Shown: positions 8,046-16,670, counted from the stretch's first letter. The stretch is DNA of 64,000 bases from a bacterium (GCA_004172935.1 SDZD01000003.1:124001-188000), one strand, 5' to 3'. Translations and numbers: made by a program. The notes: generated by a model from the sequence alone, not told the origin.

Positions 8046-9043
8046 GTGCCCTTGGTGTAGATGGACAGCGTGCCCTTCTTGTAGTTGAGAGAGGTGACGT
8101 ACTGTTTCAAGAACTCGTAGCCTATCAAGCCATCGAGGGGGACTCTTCGGCCTTGATTGAGTTGGGCCAGTGTGCCATCGGTGAAGACAAAGGCCATCTT
8201 GGAGTAGGGAGCCTCACCCACAGTGGCCTTATCGACAACAGCCACTTCGGAGGTTAAAACGTCGTTGCCGATACCACCGAGTACGGCTTTCATAGGGCGC
8301 TTCAATTCATCGAGAAGCACATATTTCTGCAAGTCGGGAGCGAACTGTTTGTCTAGCATGTTGCCGCCTGCGCCCGAATCGAGTCCCATTCGATAGGTCT
8401 TGCCGCCGATTTCCATGGGAAGGGCGGGAACATGGCGGTACATGGTGATGGGGACAACTTTAATGCCATCGGTTTTGGGCGAGAGCTTTTGTACTGGATT
8501 GCCCTGTTCGTTGATGCGAATGAGGGTGATGATTTTGCGCCCATAATCGAAAGTTATCTCGTAATCCTTGAGCAGTTGGTAGCCGATTGCTCCGGCCGAG
8601 GCTTCGTCTTTATTGACGCGCTGGGGAGAGGGAAAGGCCAGCGTATCGAAGTTGGTCCACTGCAAACCTTTCCAGTTGAAGGAATCGACGTGAAATGATC
8701 TGGCGCGGACAGTGCCACCCACGCCCGCCGCCGAAACCGTGCTGTCTTTGAGTTGGGCCGCGTCCAGTTGGTCGGCATTGAGGACCAGGGCCGGGGCGCC
8801 ACTGTCGATAAGGAAGGTTTTCTGTTTGCCGTTGAGTTCGGCTGTGATGTAGATGAGGTTGTTGCGTAGCTCGAAGGGGGCATCAATACGATCTGGTGCT
8901 TGAGTGGTGGGGGCTTCGAGTGCGACCCGTTGGATTTTCGCGGTTTCGAGTTGAGGTTGCTGGGCGAAGGTCGGCAACGCGGCGGTTGCCAGCAAGGCAC
9001 AAGTCAGAAGTGGAATACGGGGCAATAGGTTGTGATTGAACAT
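8042..9043 (-). CDS. Exported tandem retropepsin-like aspartic protease
   Basis: A 333-residue protein with an N-terminal signal peptide ending near 'LPTFAQQ'. Two clan-AA half-domains follow: 'KTFLIDSGAPALVL' (Asp ~81) and 'YRMGLDSGAGGNML' (Asp ~224). Each has the catalytic D-S/T-G-A motif, so one chain carries both halves of a retropepsin-type active site. Each half closes with a 'G-x-I/L-G-Y-x-L/F-L' strand pair ('GAIGYQLLKDYEITFDY' and 'DGLIGYEFLKQYVTSLNY'), as in bacterial retropepsin-like proteins. Predicted to act in the periplasm or outside the cell. No partner gene is evident. The gene converges on and overlaps the PNPOx-like gene. Confidence 0.82.
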   Translation of the reverse strand: MFNHNLLPRIPLLTCALLATAALPTFAQQPQLETAKIQRVALEAPTTQAPDRIDAPFELRNNLIYITAELNGKQKTFLIDSGAPALVLNADQLDAAQLKDSTVSAAGVGGTVRARSFHVDSFNWKGLQWTNFDTLAFPSPQRVNKDEASAGAIGYQLLKDYEITFDYGRKIITLIRINEQGNPVQKLSPKTDGIKVVPITMYRHVPALPMEIGGKTYRMGLDSGAGGNMLDKQFAPDLQKYVLLDELKRPMKAVLGGIGNDVLTSEVAVVDKATVGEAPYSKMAFVFTDGTLAQLNQGRRVPLDGLIGYEFLKQYVTSLNYKKGTLSIYTKGT

Positions 9044-9137
9044 CTAAAATACCAACTGGCGCAGTTGCAAATCTACGACAACAGTATCCGTTTATGAAGC
9101 GGGTTATTGGTAAAGAACAGCGTTCGTAGGTAAAGAC

Positions 9138-9171
9138 AAAGAGCAGGACGATATATTGTCCTGCTCTTTGC
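9138..9171 (-). terminator. Intrinsic terminator after the GH26-like gene
   Basis: A perfect 12-bp stem AAAGAGCAGGAC/GTCCTGCTCTTT with an 8-nt AT-rich loop, followed on the minus strand by GTCTTTA. It lies just beyond the stop codon at 9174. Confidence 0.75.
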
Positions 9172-9173
9172 TT

Positions 9174-10538
9174 TTAGCGCACGACTGGCACGGTTTCTTT
9201 ACCGATACGCTCGCTCATGATTTGTTCGATGGGGGGTAGCACTATGCGCGGAATGATGACTGGTGGCGGCGGGGCGGCGGGCTTTTCACGCTTGACGATT
9301 TCGTTGGGGACTACATCGAGACGCGGGGTTTCGATGGCGTTGACGCGCGTGACTTTATCGCCGGGCGAGGACATGTAGCGGCTTTCGGCGATGTCCTTGG
9401 CGTAAGCCTGTGCCTGTGCCGGGACGCGGGTGAGGCGGTAGTCGCCATCGCCGTTTTGCCAGTTGAACCATGAGATGGCTTTGACACGGGGATAGCGGGT
9501 TTCGAGGGCGGCAAAGAACTGCTCGACCCATTCAACTTCGCCGGGGAACAGCGAGTTGAATTTGTTTTTCTCGGTGGCGGTCGCCCATTCGGTGATGAAG
9601 AACGGCTTGCGGGGCGCGAGTTGGCGGTAGATTTCGTCCATTGCGCTCATGGTGTTGCCGGAATAGAACGAGATGCCGACCCAATCGACGTAATCGTCGC
9701 CGGGATAGTACGAGGTGTAGGGAATACCGCCGACATCGGGTACGTTGGGCGCCCACACGAAAGCTGCGTTGCTGGCGCCTTGCTTACGGAACACATCGAC
9801 GATGTGTTTCCAGGCGGCGACATAGTCGGCGGCGGTGGTTTTCGAGCCGGGGTAAGCCTGCGAATAGGGATACCAGGTGCCGTTCATTTCGTGGTCAATC
9901 GAGATGAAGACTGGCAACTCGAAATCGCGAACTGTGCGCGCTGCTTCGATGAAATAATCGTCCCATGTGCCCGCCGCAATGTCCTTCAGGTCGAGCATCT
10001 TGTGGGTGCTGTCAAAGGCATAATCCTGTGTGGAGAACTTGATGAGCGATAATGCACCCAAGCGCTGGACGCGAGCGAGGGAGCTGGAGTAGTTCTGGCG
10101 CCAACTGGTCAGGCTGCCTTTTTCGTAGGCCGAAGCGAACCATGTCACGACCGAGATGCGTTTGCCCGCCGCATCGTTGTATTGCTTGATTTGGCGTCCC
10201 AAACCGTTTTCACTCCATGTGTCGGGCAGGCTGGCGCCGTGATAGACGGCATTGCCTTCGGGTTCAAATTTGGCCTTGGGGCCAGTGACTTTGAGGGTGG
10301 CCGTGTTGACTATGGGCGGGATTGCCAGTGGGGTTGCGGAAGGTGTGGTGGGAGCTAGAGGAGAAGGAATTGCCGTCGAGGTGACGGGGGTATAGACAGG
10401 TGTTTTGGCAATGGGCGGTAGAATGATTTTTATCTGCGCCTTTGCTTGAGGGAGGCTCAAGGCCGAAATACCAAGCACAGCCGCAACGGGAACTGCAAGA
10501 CGATTGAACATGGTCGGTGTAGCCTTACTATTTGCCAC
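9174..10538 (-). CDS. Exported GH26-like glycoside hydrolase (beta-mannanase fold)
   Basis: A 454-residue protein with signal peptide (cleavage near 'PQAKA-QIK'), then a ~50-residue Pro/Thr-rich linker ('TPVYTPVTSTAIPSPLAP'), then a TIM-barrel domain. 'SIDHEMNGTWYPYS' holds the likely acid/base Glu and 'PFFITEWATATE' the nucleophile Glu, as in GH26. 'VDWVGISFYSG' and 'ISWFNWQNGDGDYRL' add substrate-binding aromatics. Probable action on a beta-mannan or related glucan, secreted or surface-bound. The tail is Pro-rich ('KPAAPPPPVIIP'). GTG 10538 is taken as start because AAAGG lies 7 nt upstream; ATG 10511 is the alternative. Divergent from the GH50-like gene. Confidence 0.85.
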   Translation of the reverse strand: MANSKATPTMFNRLAVPVAAVLGISALSLPQAKAQIKIILPPIAKTPVYTPVTSTAIPSPLAPTTPSATPLAIPPIVNTATLKVTGPKAKFEPEGNAVYHGASLPDTWSENGLGRQIKQYNDAAGKRISVVTWFASAYEKGSLTSWRQNYSSSLARVQRLGALSLIKFSTQDYAFDSTHKMLDLKDIAAGTWDDYFIEAARTVRDFELPVFISIDHEMNGTWYPYSQAYPGSKTTAADYVAAWKHIVDVFRKQGASNAAFVWAPNVPDVGGIPYTSYYPGDDYVDWVGISFYSGNTMSAMDEIYRQLAPRKPFFITEWATATEKNKFNSLFPGEVEWVEQFFAALETRYPRVKAISWFNWQNGDGDYRLTRVPAQAQAYAKDIAESRYMSSPGDKVTRVNAIETPRLDVVPNEIVKREKPAAPPPPVIIPRIVLPPIEQIMSERIGKETVPVVR

Positions 10539-10691
10539 AAATTGGCCTTTAGGTGAGAGATGGCGAAATGTTTTAGCTTTAAAGTTTTTAATGAAGTGAG
10601 CTTTAGTGGGTTAAAGTTCACCTGCGATTCTTAGCTGTGTGGGTATGTTTGGGTGAGGGCCGCTGTGGGCACACTGGGCGTTACATTTCCT

Positions 10692-12800
10692 ATGAAGCCC
10701 ATCCGTTTTTTGCCACTGTTGACTCTACCGCTACTATGCGCCGTTGCTGCCGCTCAGGAGTCATCCGGTGATTTTGATGTGACGAAATGGGCGATGGGAA
10801 ACGTGACGAGAACTGTCGGGGCGCAGGGGCGAACGCGACTAACTTTCGAGCCTACGGATTGGCCGAATGTGCGCTTTATTTCACCCGCTCCGCGCGATTG
10901 GACAGGGCGTGGATTGGAGCTGAACACCTTCAATCCTTCGGCGCAACCTATCGAATTTTTTGTGCGCATCGACGATGATGTCAATTCAGATGGATGGCGC
11001 GGTTGCCGCACTGCGAAGATGACAGCGGCGCCGGGGGCAACACAGAAATGGTTGATTACGCTGGGCACCACCGACCCGATGAGTTACGGAATGCGTGGGG
11101 TGCCTCAGGTACGCCCACAGAACGGGGCGGCGGTGGTGATGGCTGAGGGAGCAGCACCGCTGAACCCGCAGCACATCATGGCGTGGCAGGTGTTTTTGTC
11201 GCATCCAAAAGAGAAGACTTCGCTTGAGGTGGGCAACATTGAGCTGGCGGCTTCGCCCGAAGCGAAAATGACGGGCATCGTGGATGGGTTCGGGCAGTAT
11301 GCGGGCGCGACATGGGCGGGCAAAATCGGTTCACTTACCGACCTGAAAAACGCTCAGGGAACCGAAGAGCGTGAATTGGCGGCGCGGCCCAACCTCGCCA
11401 ATCGTGACCGATTTGGAGGCAACAGCGCGGGGCCGCGTTTGGAGGCGACTGGCTTTTTTCGGACGCAGAAAGAGGGGGGCAAGTGGTGGTTGGTGACTCC
11501 CAAAGGCTATCCCTTTTGGTCGGCGGGTGTCGATGTGGTACAAAACGGGGAGCCGACGATTACGACGGGACGGGAAGCGATGTTCACGGAGTTGCCGCGC
11601 GATGGCGAACTGTTGGCGGCGTTTCGTGGTGTCGCTGATAACGTGTTGATGGGGCCGCAGAAGGGCAATAAGCCCGCGACGTTCGATTTTTACAGGGCGA
11701 ATCTATGGCGCAAATATGGTGACAACTGGGACGAGAGTTGGAAGCGGACGGCTTTACAGAGGCTTCGTTCGTGGGGATTCAACACCATTGGCAACTGGTC
11801 GCATGGCGGGCTGTTCGACGCTCGGTTCGGTGAGGCGCGCGTGCCGTACACAGTGAACATCGGGTTATGGGGTTCGCATAAGAATGTGCCCTCAGAGGAA
11901 GCCTACTGGGGGCCGATGCACGACCCGTTCGACCCACAGTTCGCGCGCGACGTTGAGGCGCGGGTTGGAGAGGGAACGAAAAGCGCTATAGGCGACCCTT
12001 ATTGCATCGGGTATTTCGTCGATAACGAACTGTCATGGGGCGGCTTCGATGATAAAAACTGGCGCACTCGCTACGGTTTGGCGATAGGCGCGCTCAATTT
12101 AGGAGGCGCTTCGCCCGCAAAATCTGTGTTCGTTGCCGATTTGAAGGCCAAATATGCCAATATTGAGGTATTGAATGGGGCATGGAAGACACAATTCGCC
12201 TCATGGGATGCGCTGGTCGCTCCTTTCAAAATAACAGAAGAGCCGAATGAGGCGCAGAAGGGCGACTTTTCGACGTATCTTACGCATTTCGCCGATCAGT
12301 ATTTTCGGACGGTGAAGCAGGCTTTGAAGAAGACTGATGGCAACCACTTGTATCTGGGATGCCGTTTCGCATGGCGTAACCCAGAGGCGATTAAGAGCGC
12401 GGCGATGTGGTGCGATGTGGTGACTTTCAATATTTATGCGCCGCGTATCGAGGACAAGGACTGGGATTTCACCAACGCGCTGGATAAGCCGATTTTGATC
12501 GGTGAGTTCCATATGGGGGCATTGGATAGGGGCATGTTTCACCCCGGTTTGGTGAAGTCCAACGACCAGAAACAGCGGGCGCAGATGTTCGCCGACTATC
12601 TGCAAAGTGCCGCGCGGCGCCCGAACTTTGTCGGCGCCCATTGGTTCCAGTACGTCGATGAAGCGCTAACGGGACGCCCCTATGATGGGGAGAATTACAA
12701 CATCGGTTTTGTGAACGCGACCGACACGCCATATCCCGAATTAGTCGCGGCAGCGCGTCAGTCGAACGCGCAAATCTACCAGTGGCATGGCGGGAAGTAG
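10692..12800 (+). CDS. Exported GH50-like beta-agarase
   Basis: About 702 residues from ATG 10692, which gives a classical signal peptide 'MKPIRFLPLLTLPLLCAVAAA'; the frame is open 13 codons further upstream. An N-terminal carbohydrate-binding-like region (residues ~25-200) precedes the TIM barrel. The barrel carries 'YCIGYFVDNELSWGGFDD' (likely acid/base Glu) and 'KPILIGEFHMGALDRGMFHPGL' split around the nucleophile Glu in 'IGEFHMG', both hallmarks of GH50 agarases. 'GGKWWLVTPKGYPFWSAGVD' is also typical. It would cleave beta-1,4 bonds in agarose-like galactans. The next gene, convergent, is a sulfatase, consistent with sulfated galactan use. No SD sequence is visible. Confidence 0.85.
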   Translation: MKPIRFLPLLTLPLLCAVAAAQESSGDFDVTKWAMGNVTRTVGAQGRTRLTFEPTDWPNVRFISPAPRDWTGRGLELNTFNPSAQPIEFFVRIDDDVNSDGWRGCRTAKMTAAPGATQKWLITLGTTDPMSYGMRGVPQVRPQNGAAVVMAEGAAPLNPQHIMAWQVFLSHPKEKTSLEVGNIELAASPEAKMTGIVDGFGQYAGATWAGKIGSLTDLKNAQGTEERELAARPNLANRDRFGGNSAGPRLEATGFFRTQKEGGKWWLVTPKGYPFWSAGVDVVQNGEPTITTGREAMFTELPRDGELLAAFRGVADNVLMGPQKGNKPATFDFYRANLWRKYGDNWDESWKRTALQRLRSWGFNTIGNWSHGGLFDARFGEARVPYTVNIGLWGSHKNVPSEEAYWGPMHDPFDPQFARDVEARVGEGTKSAIGDPYCIGYFVDNELSWGGFDDKNWRTRYGLAIGALNLGGASPAKSVFVADLKAKYANIEVLNGAWKTQFASWDALVAPFKITEEPNEAQKGDFSTYLTHFADQYFRTVKQALKKTDGNHLYLGCRFAWRNPEAIKSAAMWCDVVTFNIYAPRIEDKDWDFTNALDKPILIGEFHMGALDRGMFHPGLVKSNDQKQRAQMFADYLQSAARRPNFVGAHWFQYVDEALTGRPYDGENYNIGFVNATDTPYPELVAAARQSNAQIYQWHGGK

Positions 12801-12812
12801 TGGGCTTCCCGC
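12787..12812. repeat. Inverted repeat across the agarase stop codon
   Basis: TGGCGGGAAG and CTTCCCGCCA form a perfect 10-bp stem around a 6-nt spacer that contains the TAG stop of the agarase gene. It has no T tract, so it may be an mRNA 3'-end stabiliser or Rho-linked end between the two convergent genes. Confidence 0.5.
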
Positions 12813-12829
12813 CACGTGTTGAGTGACCG

Positions 12830-14263
12830 TTAGTTGGAAATGAAGGGGCCTTTGGCAGAGGCAATGATGTGGCGTTCGCTATTTACCCAGTGGTCGCGGT
12901 AGAAGGTGCTGGGTTCGTAGGTGTCGTTGATGCTCGCCATTTTGTCGGCCATTTGGGTACGTAAGCGTTCGAGCGTGGCGGCGTGGGCGGGTTCGGTCGC
13001 CAGATTGTGCAGCTCGAAAGGATCGTTTTGGTGGTCGAAGAGCAATTCGTGACCATCGACGAGGTAGCGGGCGTAGGTGTATTGCTTGTTGCGTAGGGCA
13101 CGCCATTCGTGGCCGTCCTCCCAAATCGCGATGGCTCCGGTACCTTGCAGAAGAACGGCTTCGGGTTGGGGGCCGTCGTCGCCTTTGGCGATAGCGCTCA
13201 GGTCGATGCCTTCAGCGGTTGCCGGAGTTTCCAGGTCGAGTAGACCACACAGAGTCGGGAGAATATCGACGGTAGAGAGCAGGGCATCGGTGGCGTGAAC
13301 TGGGACGCGCCCCGGCCAGCGCAACAGGAAGGGGATGCGGCAGGCTTCTTCATAGAAAATGCCTTTGGCGCGGCGACCTTGTGCGCCCATCATCTCGCCG
13401 TGGTCGGAAGTGAAGATGACGATGGTATCGTCGCTGAGACCGAGTTCTTCGAGGGCTTGCAACAAGCGCCCAAAGTTCCAATCGACGCACGCGGTTTGGG
13501 CATAGTAGACGCGGCGCCACTCTTCGAGCTGGGCGCGCTCTTCTTCCTTCAGACTGCCCCACTCGTCGGTGTATGGGTTGTCGTTAGTGGCTTTGTAGTT
13601 GGGAGGGTTGGGGAACTGTTCGTCCTTGAATAGTTCAAGAAAGCGCGCCGGGACATCTTCGGCGTTCCACGGGTCATGAGGTGGCCCCCACGAAAGCATC
13701 ATCGCGAAGGGGGTATCGGGCGTTTGGGCCGCGCGCTTGAGGAAGTCGATGGCGAGGTCGGTTTGGCCGTCGGGTTCGTAGGTGCCAGCGGGGAAGACTT
13801 TCTTTTCGGGGCTTTCTTCGTAGTAGTAGCCGTTGAAATGGTTGTGGTTGAAGCCAAAGGCTTTCCACTCGCCGTCGAAGCCGAGACGGTGAGGGCCGCG
13901 CGGTACGAAGCCGTTTTTCGGGTCATCGTGGTTACCGAACTCATCGGCGTACAGGTGCCACTTGCCTATGTAACTGGTGCTGTAGCCCGCTTCGGTTAAC
14001 ACATGGCCCAAACAGCGCTGATTGGGTTTGAGGCGCAGTTCATTGATGACCATGCCCGTTGAGGAGGTGTGCTTTCCGGTGAAGAGCGAAGCGCGGTAGG
14101 GAGCGCAGACTGGATGGTTGGATACCGCATTCCAAAAGTTGCAGCTTTGCGCGGCGAAAGCGTCGATGTTGGGGGTGCGCGCTTTGGTGTCGCCCGCGTA
14201 GCCGACGGACTGATAGCGCAGTTGGTCGGCGAACACGTACAACAGATTGGGTTTCTTGGGCAT
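12830..14263 (-). CDS. Type I sulfatase (arylsulfatase family)
   Basis: A formylglycine-dependent sulfatase of about 477 residues. Metal-binding 'PNLLYVFADQLRYQS' starts the fold. 'HPVCAPYRASLFTGK' is the C-x-P-x-R motif whose Cys (residue 53) is converted to formylglycine by a maturase. 'GKWHLY' and 'FTSDHGEMMG' give further active-site and Ca-binding residues, and 'FYEEACRIPFLLRWPG' is also typical. No signal peptide is visible, so it appears cytoplasmic, suited to desulfating imported oligosaccharides. Start set at ATG 14263, where homology begins; the frame extends 11 codons further with no ribosome-binding site. Substrate is inferred from the neighbouring agarase-like gene to be a sulfated glycan. 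Confidence 0.88.
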   Translation of the reverse strand: MPKKPNLLYVFADQLRYQSVGYAGDTKARTPNIDAFAAQSCNFWNAVSNHPVCAPYRASLFTGKHTSSTGMVINELRLKPNQRCLGHVLTEAGYSTSYIGKWHLYADEFGNHDDPKNGFVPRGPHRLGFDGEWKAFGFNHNHFNGYYYEESPEKKVFPAGTYEPDGQTDLAIDFLKRAAQTPDTPFAMMLSWGPPHDPWNAEDVPARFLELFKDEQFPNPPNYKATNDNPYTDEWGSLKEEERAQLEEWRRVYYAQTACVDWNFGRLLQALEELGLSDDTIVIFTSDHGEMMGAQGRRAKGIFYEEACRIPFLLRWPGRVPVHATDALLSTVDILPTLCGLLDLETPATAEGIDLSAIAKGDDGPQPEAVLLQGTGAIAIWEDGHEWRALRNKQYTYARYLVDGHELLFDHQNDPFELHNLATEPAHAATLERLRTQMADKMASINDTYEPSTFYRDHWVNSERHIIASAKGPFISN

Positions 14264-14316
14264 AGAATGAATTTTAGTGGGGGAGGTCGCGCCCACTCAA
14301 TTTTTCTAAGACAATT

Positions 14317-14706
14317 CTAAACTTCGATTTTGTAGGAGAGGGCGATTTCTTCGCCTGTCATGCCGCGAAAGCCCCAGTTGGCTTTGGGAGATTCTATGAT
14401 CTGGATTTCGAGGTCGGTGGGCGCGAGGCCCAATTCTTCGCCAGTGCGCCTGTACAGCGCGTGAATGAGTGCTGCCTTGGTTTCGGAGGTGCGACCCGTA
14501 ATCATGTTGATTTCGAGGATGATGTAGCGCGGCGACGCCGTAGCGGGGCGGTAGAAATCGTCCGGCTCCAAGCCAAAAAAGCGGTGTGCCCGCTTGTCGC
14601 GCGGCAGACCAATAGCCTCCACGATGCAGTCGTGAATAACGTCCGAAAGCCGGGCCTTAATCGGGTCGAGGTGTTCCTTTAGGCCGTAGATTTTGATTTG
14701 AGACAT
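14317..14706 (-). CDS. Tautomerase-superfamily protein lacking the N-terminal proline
   Basis: A 129-residue protein that matches the Tautomerase_2 family along its length: 'QIKIYGLKEHLDPIKARLSDVIHDCIVEAIGLP', split here over 'DKRAHRFFGLEPDDFYRP' and 'TDLEIQIIESPKANWGFRGMTGEE'. Family members use Pro1, exposed after Met removal, as the general base. Here the codon after ATG is TCT, so the N-terminus is Ser ('MSQIKIYG' where relatives read 'MPQIKIYG'). The enzyme may therefore be inactive or mechanistically different. A pyrimidine tract CTCCCTCCC replaces a ribosome-binding site. It lies upstream of, and on the same strand as, the sulfatase gene. Confidence 0.85.
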   Translation of the reverse strand: MSQIKIYGLKEHLDPIKARLSDVIHDCIVEAIGLPRDKRAHRFFGLEPDDFYRPATASPRYIILEINMITGRTSETKAALIHALYRRTGEELGLAPTDLEIQIIESPKANWGFRGMTGEEIALSYKIEV

Positions 14707-14714
14707 GGGAGGGA

Positions 14715-14836
14715 GTAGTTAGTTGTCTAGTGGTTAGTTAGAGAAATCGTGCGCATACGTTTCTACTTCGATGGAAGTGAGCCAGTTCTAAACTCTGACC
14801 CACCAAACTAACCACTAGCAACTAAAAACTAACTAC
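14715..14836. repeat. Imperfect inverted repeat (AACTAACCACTAG family)
   Basis: The left arm (14715-14740) and right arm (14805-14836) are nearly perfect reverse complements, each built from AACTAACCACTAG and CAACTA(AAA)ACTAACTAC blocks. They flank 64 bp between the tautomerase start and the ychF stop. A related single arm occurs at 45578-45614. It resembles a short non-coding mobile or REP/MITE-like element. Confidence 0.55.
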
Positions 14837-14841
14837 TTGGA

Positions 14842-15936
14842 CTACACGTTGAAGCGGAAGTGCATGACATCGCCGTCTTTGACGATGTACTCTTTGCCTT
14901 CTAAGCGCATTTTGCCAGCGGCTTTGGCGCCTTTTTCACCGTTGAGGTTGATGTATTCGTCGAAGGCGATGACTTCGGCGCGGATGAAGCCACGCTCGAA
15001 ATCCGTGTGGATAACGCCCGCTGCTTGAGGTGCTGTGGCACCGATGGGCACTTCCCAGGCGCGGACTTCTTTTTCGCCAGCAGTGAAGTAGGTCTGCAAA
15101 CCGAGCAACTGGTAGCCCGCGCGGATGACGCGGTTGAGGCCGGGTTCGTCGAGGCCGATGTCGGCGAGGAATTCGAGTTTTTCCTCGTCGCTCATTTCGA
15201 CGATTTCAGCTTCGAGCGAAGCGCAGATGGGAACGACGATGGCACCTTCGGCTTCGGCTTTTTTGCGCACGAGGGGCAGAAATTCGTTGTCGTTCAGGTT
15301 CTGCGCATCGGAGACGTTCGCCACATACATGGTTGGCTTGAGCGTCAGGAACGAGAACGATTTGAGCAACAGCTTCTCTTCGTCGGTGAAGCCGAGCGAG
15401 CGCAGCGAGTTACCGGCATCCAGTGTTTCGCGGGCGCGCTCCAAGAGAGGTGCGACTTGCGCAGCGGCTTTGTCGCCGGTTTTGACCTGCTTTTTCAGTC
15501 GGTCCAGGCTCTTCTCTACGGTGTTGAGGTCGGCCAGAGCGAGTTCGGTGTCGATGATTTCGATGTCGGACAGCGGATCGACTTTGCCCGCGACGTGAAC
15601 CACATCGTCGTCGTGGAAGCAGCGCACGACGTGTGCGATGGCGTCGCAGGAGCGGATGTTGGCGAGGAACTGGTTGCCCAAACCTTCGCCCTTAGACGCG
15701 CCCGCCACAAGGCCCGCGATGTCAACGAATTCGGTCGTCGCGTTGAGGATGCGTTGCGGGCTGACGATTTTGGCGAGCTGCCCCAGACGAGGGTCGGGAA
15801 CTTCAACGATGCCGACGTTGGGTTCGATGGTACAAAACGGATAGTTCTCGGCTGCGATGCCCGCTTTGGTGAGCGCATTAAAAAGCGTGGACTTGCCGAC
15901 ATTGGGAAGCCCTACGATGCCACATTGAAGACTCAT
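14842..15936 (-). CDS. ychF: Redox-regulated ATPase YchF (Obg family)
   Basis: A 364-residue protein, the standard length. The G-domain begins '[21 protein letters not shown]' around the P-loop (GLPNVGKST), with G2/G3 region '[12 protein letters not shown]' and '[21 protein letters not shown]', and NxxD replaced by the 'NVSD' motif typical of the ATP-preferring YchF/OLA1 group. A coiled-coil A-domain (residues ~130-200) and a C-terminal TGS domain ('[20 protein letters not shown]', '[11 protein letters not shown]') follow. Binds ribosomes and affects stress translation in other bacteria. Single gene; no SD sequence before the ATG. Confidence 0.95.
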   Translation of the reverse strand: MSLQCGIVGLPNVGKSTLFNALTKAGIAAENYPFCTIEPNVGIVEVPDPRLGQLAKIVSPQRILNATTEFVDIAGLVAGASKGEGLGNQFLANIRSCDAIAHVVRCFHDDDVVHVAGKVDPLSDIEIIDTELALADLNTVEKSLDRLKKQVKTGDKAAAQVAPLLERARETLDAGNSLRSLGFTDEEKLLLKSFSFLTLKPTMYVANVSDAQNLNDNEFLPLVRKKAEAEGAIVVPICASLEAEIVEMSDEEKLEFLADIGLDEPGLNRVIRAGYQLLGLQTYFTAGEKEVRAWEVPIGATAPQAAGVIHTDFERGFIRAEVIAFDEYINLNGEKGAKAAGKMRLEGKEYIVKDGDVMHFRFNV

Positions 15937-16037
15937 GAGTTAGGAAAAAGTATGACGGGCCGACGCACTACGAAATTTTAAACAAAGTGAATGATGTTTT
16001 TGCGGTTTGCGGTGGAAAGGTTTAATGCGCGGTTTTT

Positions 16038-16061
16038 AGACGCGCCAAGGCACGTCTCTAC
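16038..16061 (-). repeat. REP element A, at the 3' end of the transposase gene
   Basis: On the minus strand it reads GTAG followed by the near-palindrome AGACGTGCC-TT-GGCGCGTCT (one mismatch in the stem). The TAG stop of the transposase is the last three bases of the GTAG foot. Identical in core to the copies at 16522 and 16599. Confidence 0.85.
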
Positions 16062-16513
16062 GGGGTGTCTTTCAGGCGTTCGGGGTTGGTGATGATGTAG
16101 TGGCGTGCTGCGTCCAACTCTTTTTGTGTTCTGATAATGCGGTCATGAAAGCGGGACTGCCATGTGAAATCCCCCAGATCCTCTTGTCTATTGAGGCGGG
16201 TGACGCGCCCTTTGAAGCCGTTGATAATTTGACTTAAAGAACTGCCGTCTAGCCAAATTAGGGCATGAAAGTGGTCTGGCATTATAATCCACTCATCTAG
16301 CACTACGTCGTCAAAATCGCTTGGGACTTGTTGCCAACAACGGGCTACAAGTTCACCTAAAGGCGATAGTTCTACCGTGCCTTCTACTAGAGTGCCGAAG
16401 ACAGGAGATTTATCTCTCTCGCAGATAGTGACAAAATACCAGCCCGCCTCGGAATAATCACGTCCGGTTTTGCGTGTTGTTTCTATGCGATATTTATCCT
16501 TCCAGAGCGCCAT
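16058..16513 (-). CDS. REP-associated tyrosine transposase (RAYT, IS200/IS605 Y1 superfamily)
   Basis: A 151-residue HUH-type single-strand nuclease. 'DEWIIMPDHFHALIWL' holds the HFH metal site and 'ARHYIITNPERL' the catalytic Tyr followed by the characteristic N-P. 'GWYFVTICERDKSPVFG' is the conserved N-terminal strand. RAYTs nick the GTAG foot of REP palindromes and are thought to spread them. REP copies abut the gene on both sides, and its stop codon is embedded in one. The start is 9 bp beyond the upstream REP foot. No terminal inverted repeats or target duplications are visible, so it is a chromosomal RAYT rather than an insertion sequence. Confidence 0.92.
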   Translation of the reverse strand: MALWKDKYRIETTRKTGRDYSEAGWYFVTICERDKSPVFGTLVEGTVELSPLGELVARCWQQVPSDFDDVVLDEWIIMPDHFHALIWLDGSSLSQIINGFKGRVTRLNRQEDLGDFTWQSRFHDRIIRTQKELDAARHYIITNPERLKDTP

Positions 16514-16521
16514 AACCCCCC

Positions 16522-16545
16522 GTAGAGACGTGCCTTGGCGCGTCT
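16522..16545 (+). repeat. REP element B, upstream of the transposase gene
   Basis: GTAG (16522-16525) plus AGACGTGCC-TT-GGCGCGTCT (16526-16545), opposite in orientation to elements A and C. It lies just upstream of the transposase start. Confidence 0.85.
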
Positions 16546-16598
16546 TGCTTCGTTCCTGTCGTCACTTTACTGCAAGTGAGTGAGCGATGCTTGGTTTT

Positions 16599-16622
16599 AG
16601 ACGCGCCAAGGCACGTCTCTAC
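16599..16622 (-). repeat. REP element C
   Basis: Same 20-bp near-palindrome and GTAG foot as element A, same orientation, 54 bp from the inverted copy B. B and C together form a REP pair (BIME-like). A decayed fragment ending in ACGTCTCTAC lies at 16678-16687. Confidence 0.85.
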
Positions 16623-16670
16623 GGGGTGAATACACGATTCGATGGATAGCAAAATCGTGTTCACCTCGAA

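Noticed and set aside
12801..12829. Strong bidirectional terminator
   Set aside because: The stem is good but lacks a T tract in either direction, so it is recorded as an inverted repeat only.
15007..15981. 324-codon plus-strand frame
   Set aside because: Antisense shadow of ychF, caused by codon bias.
16058..16513. Complete IS200/IS605 insertion sequence
   Set aside because: The protein is of the single-copy RAYT type and the flanks are REP palindromes, not the left and right ends of an insertion sequence.
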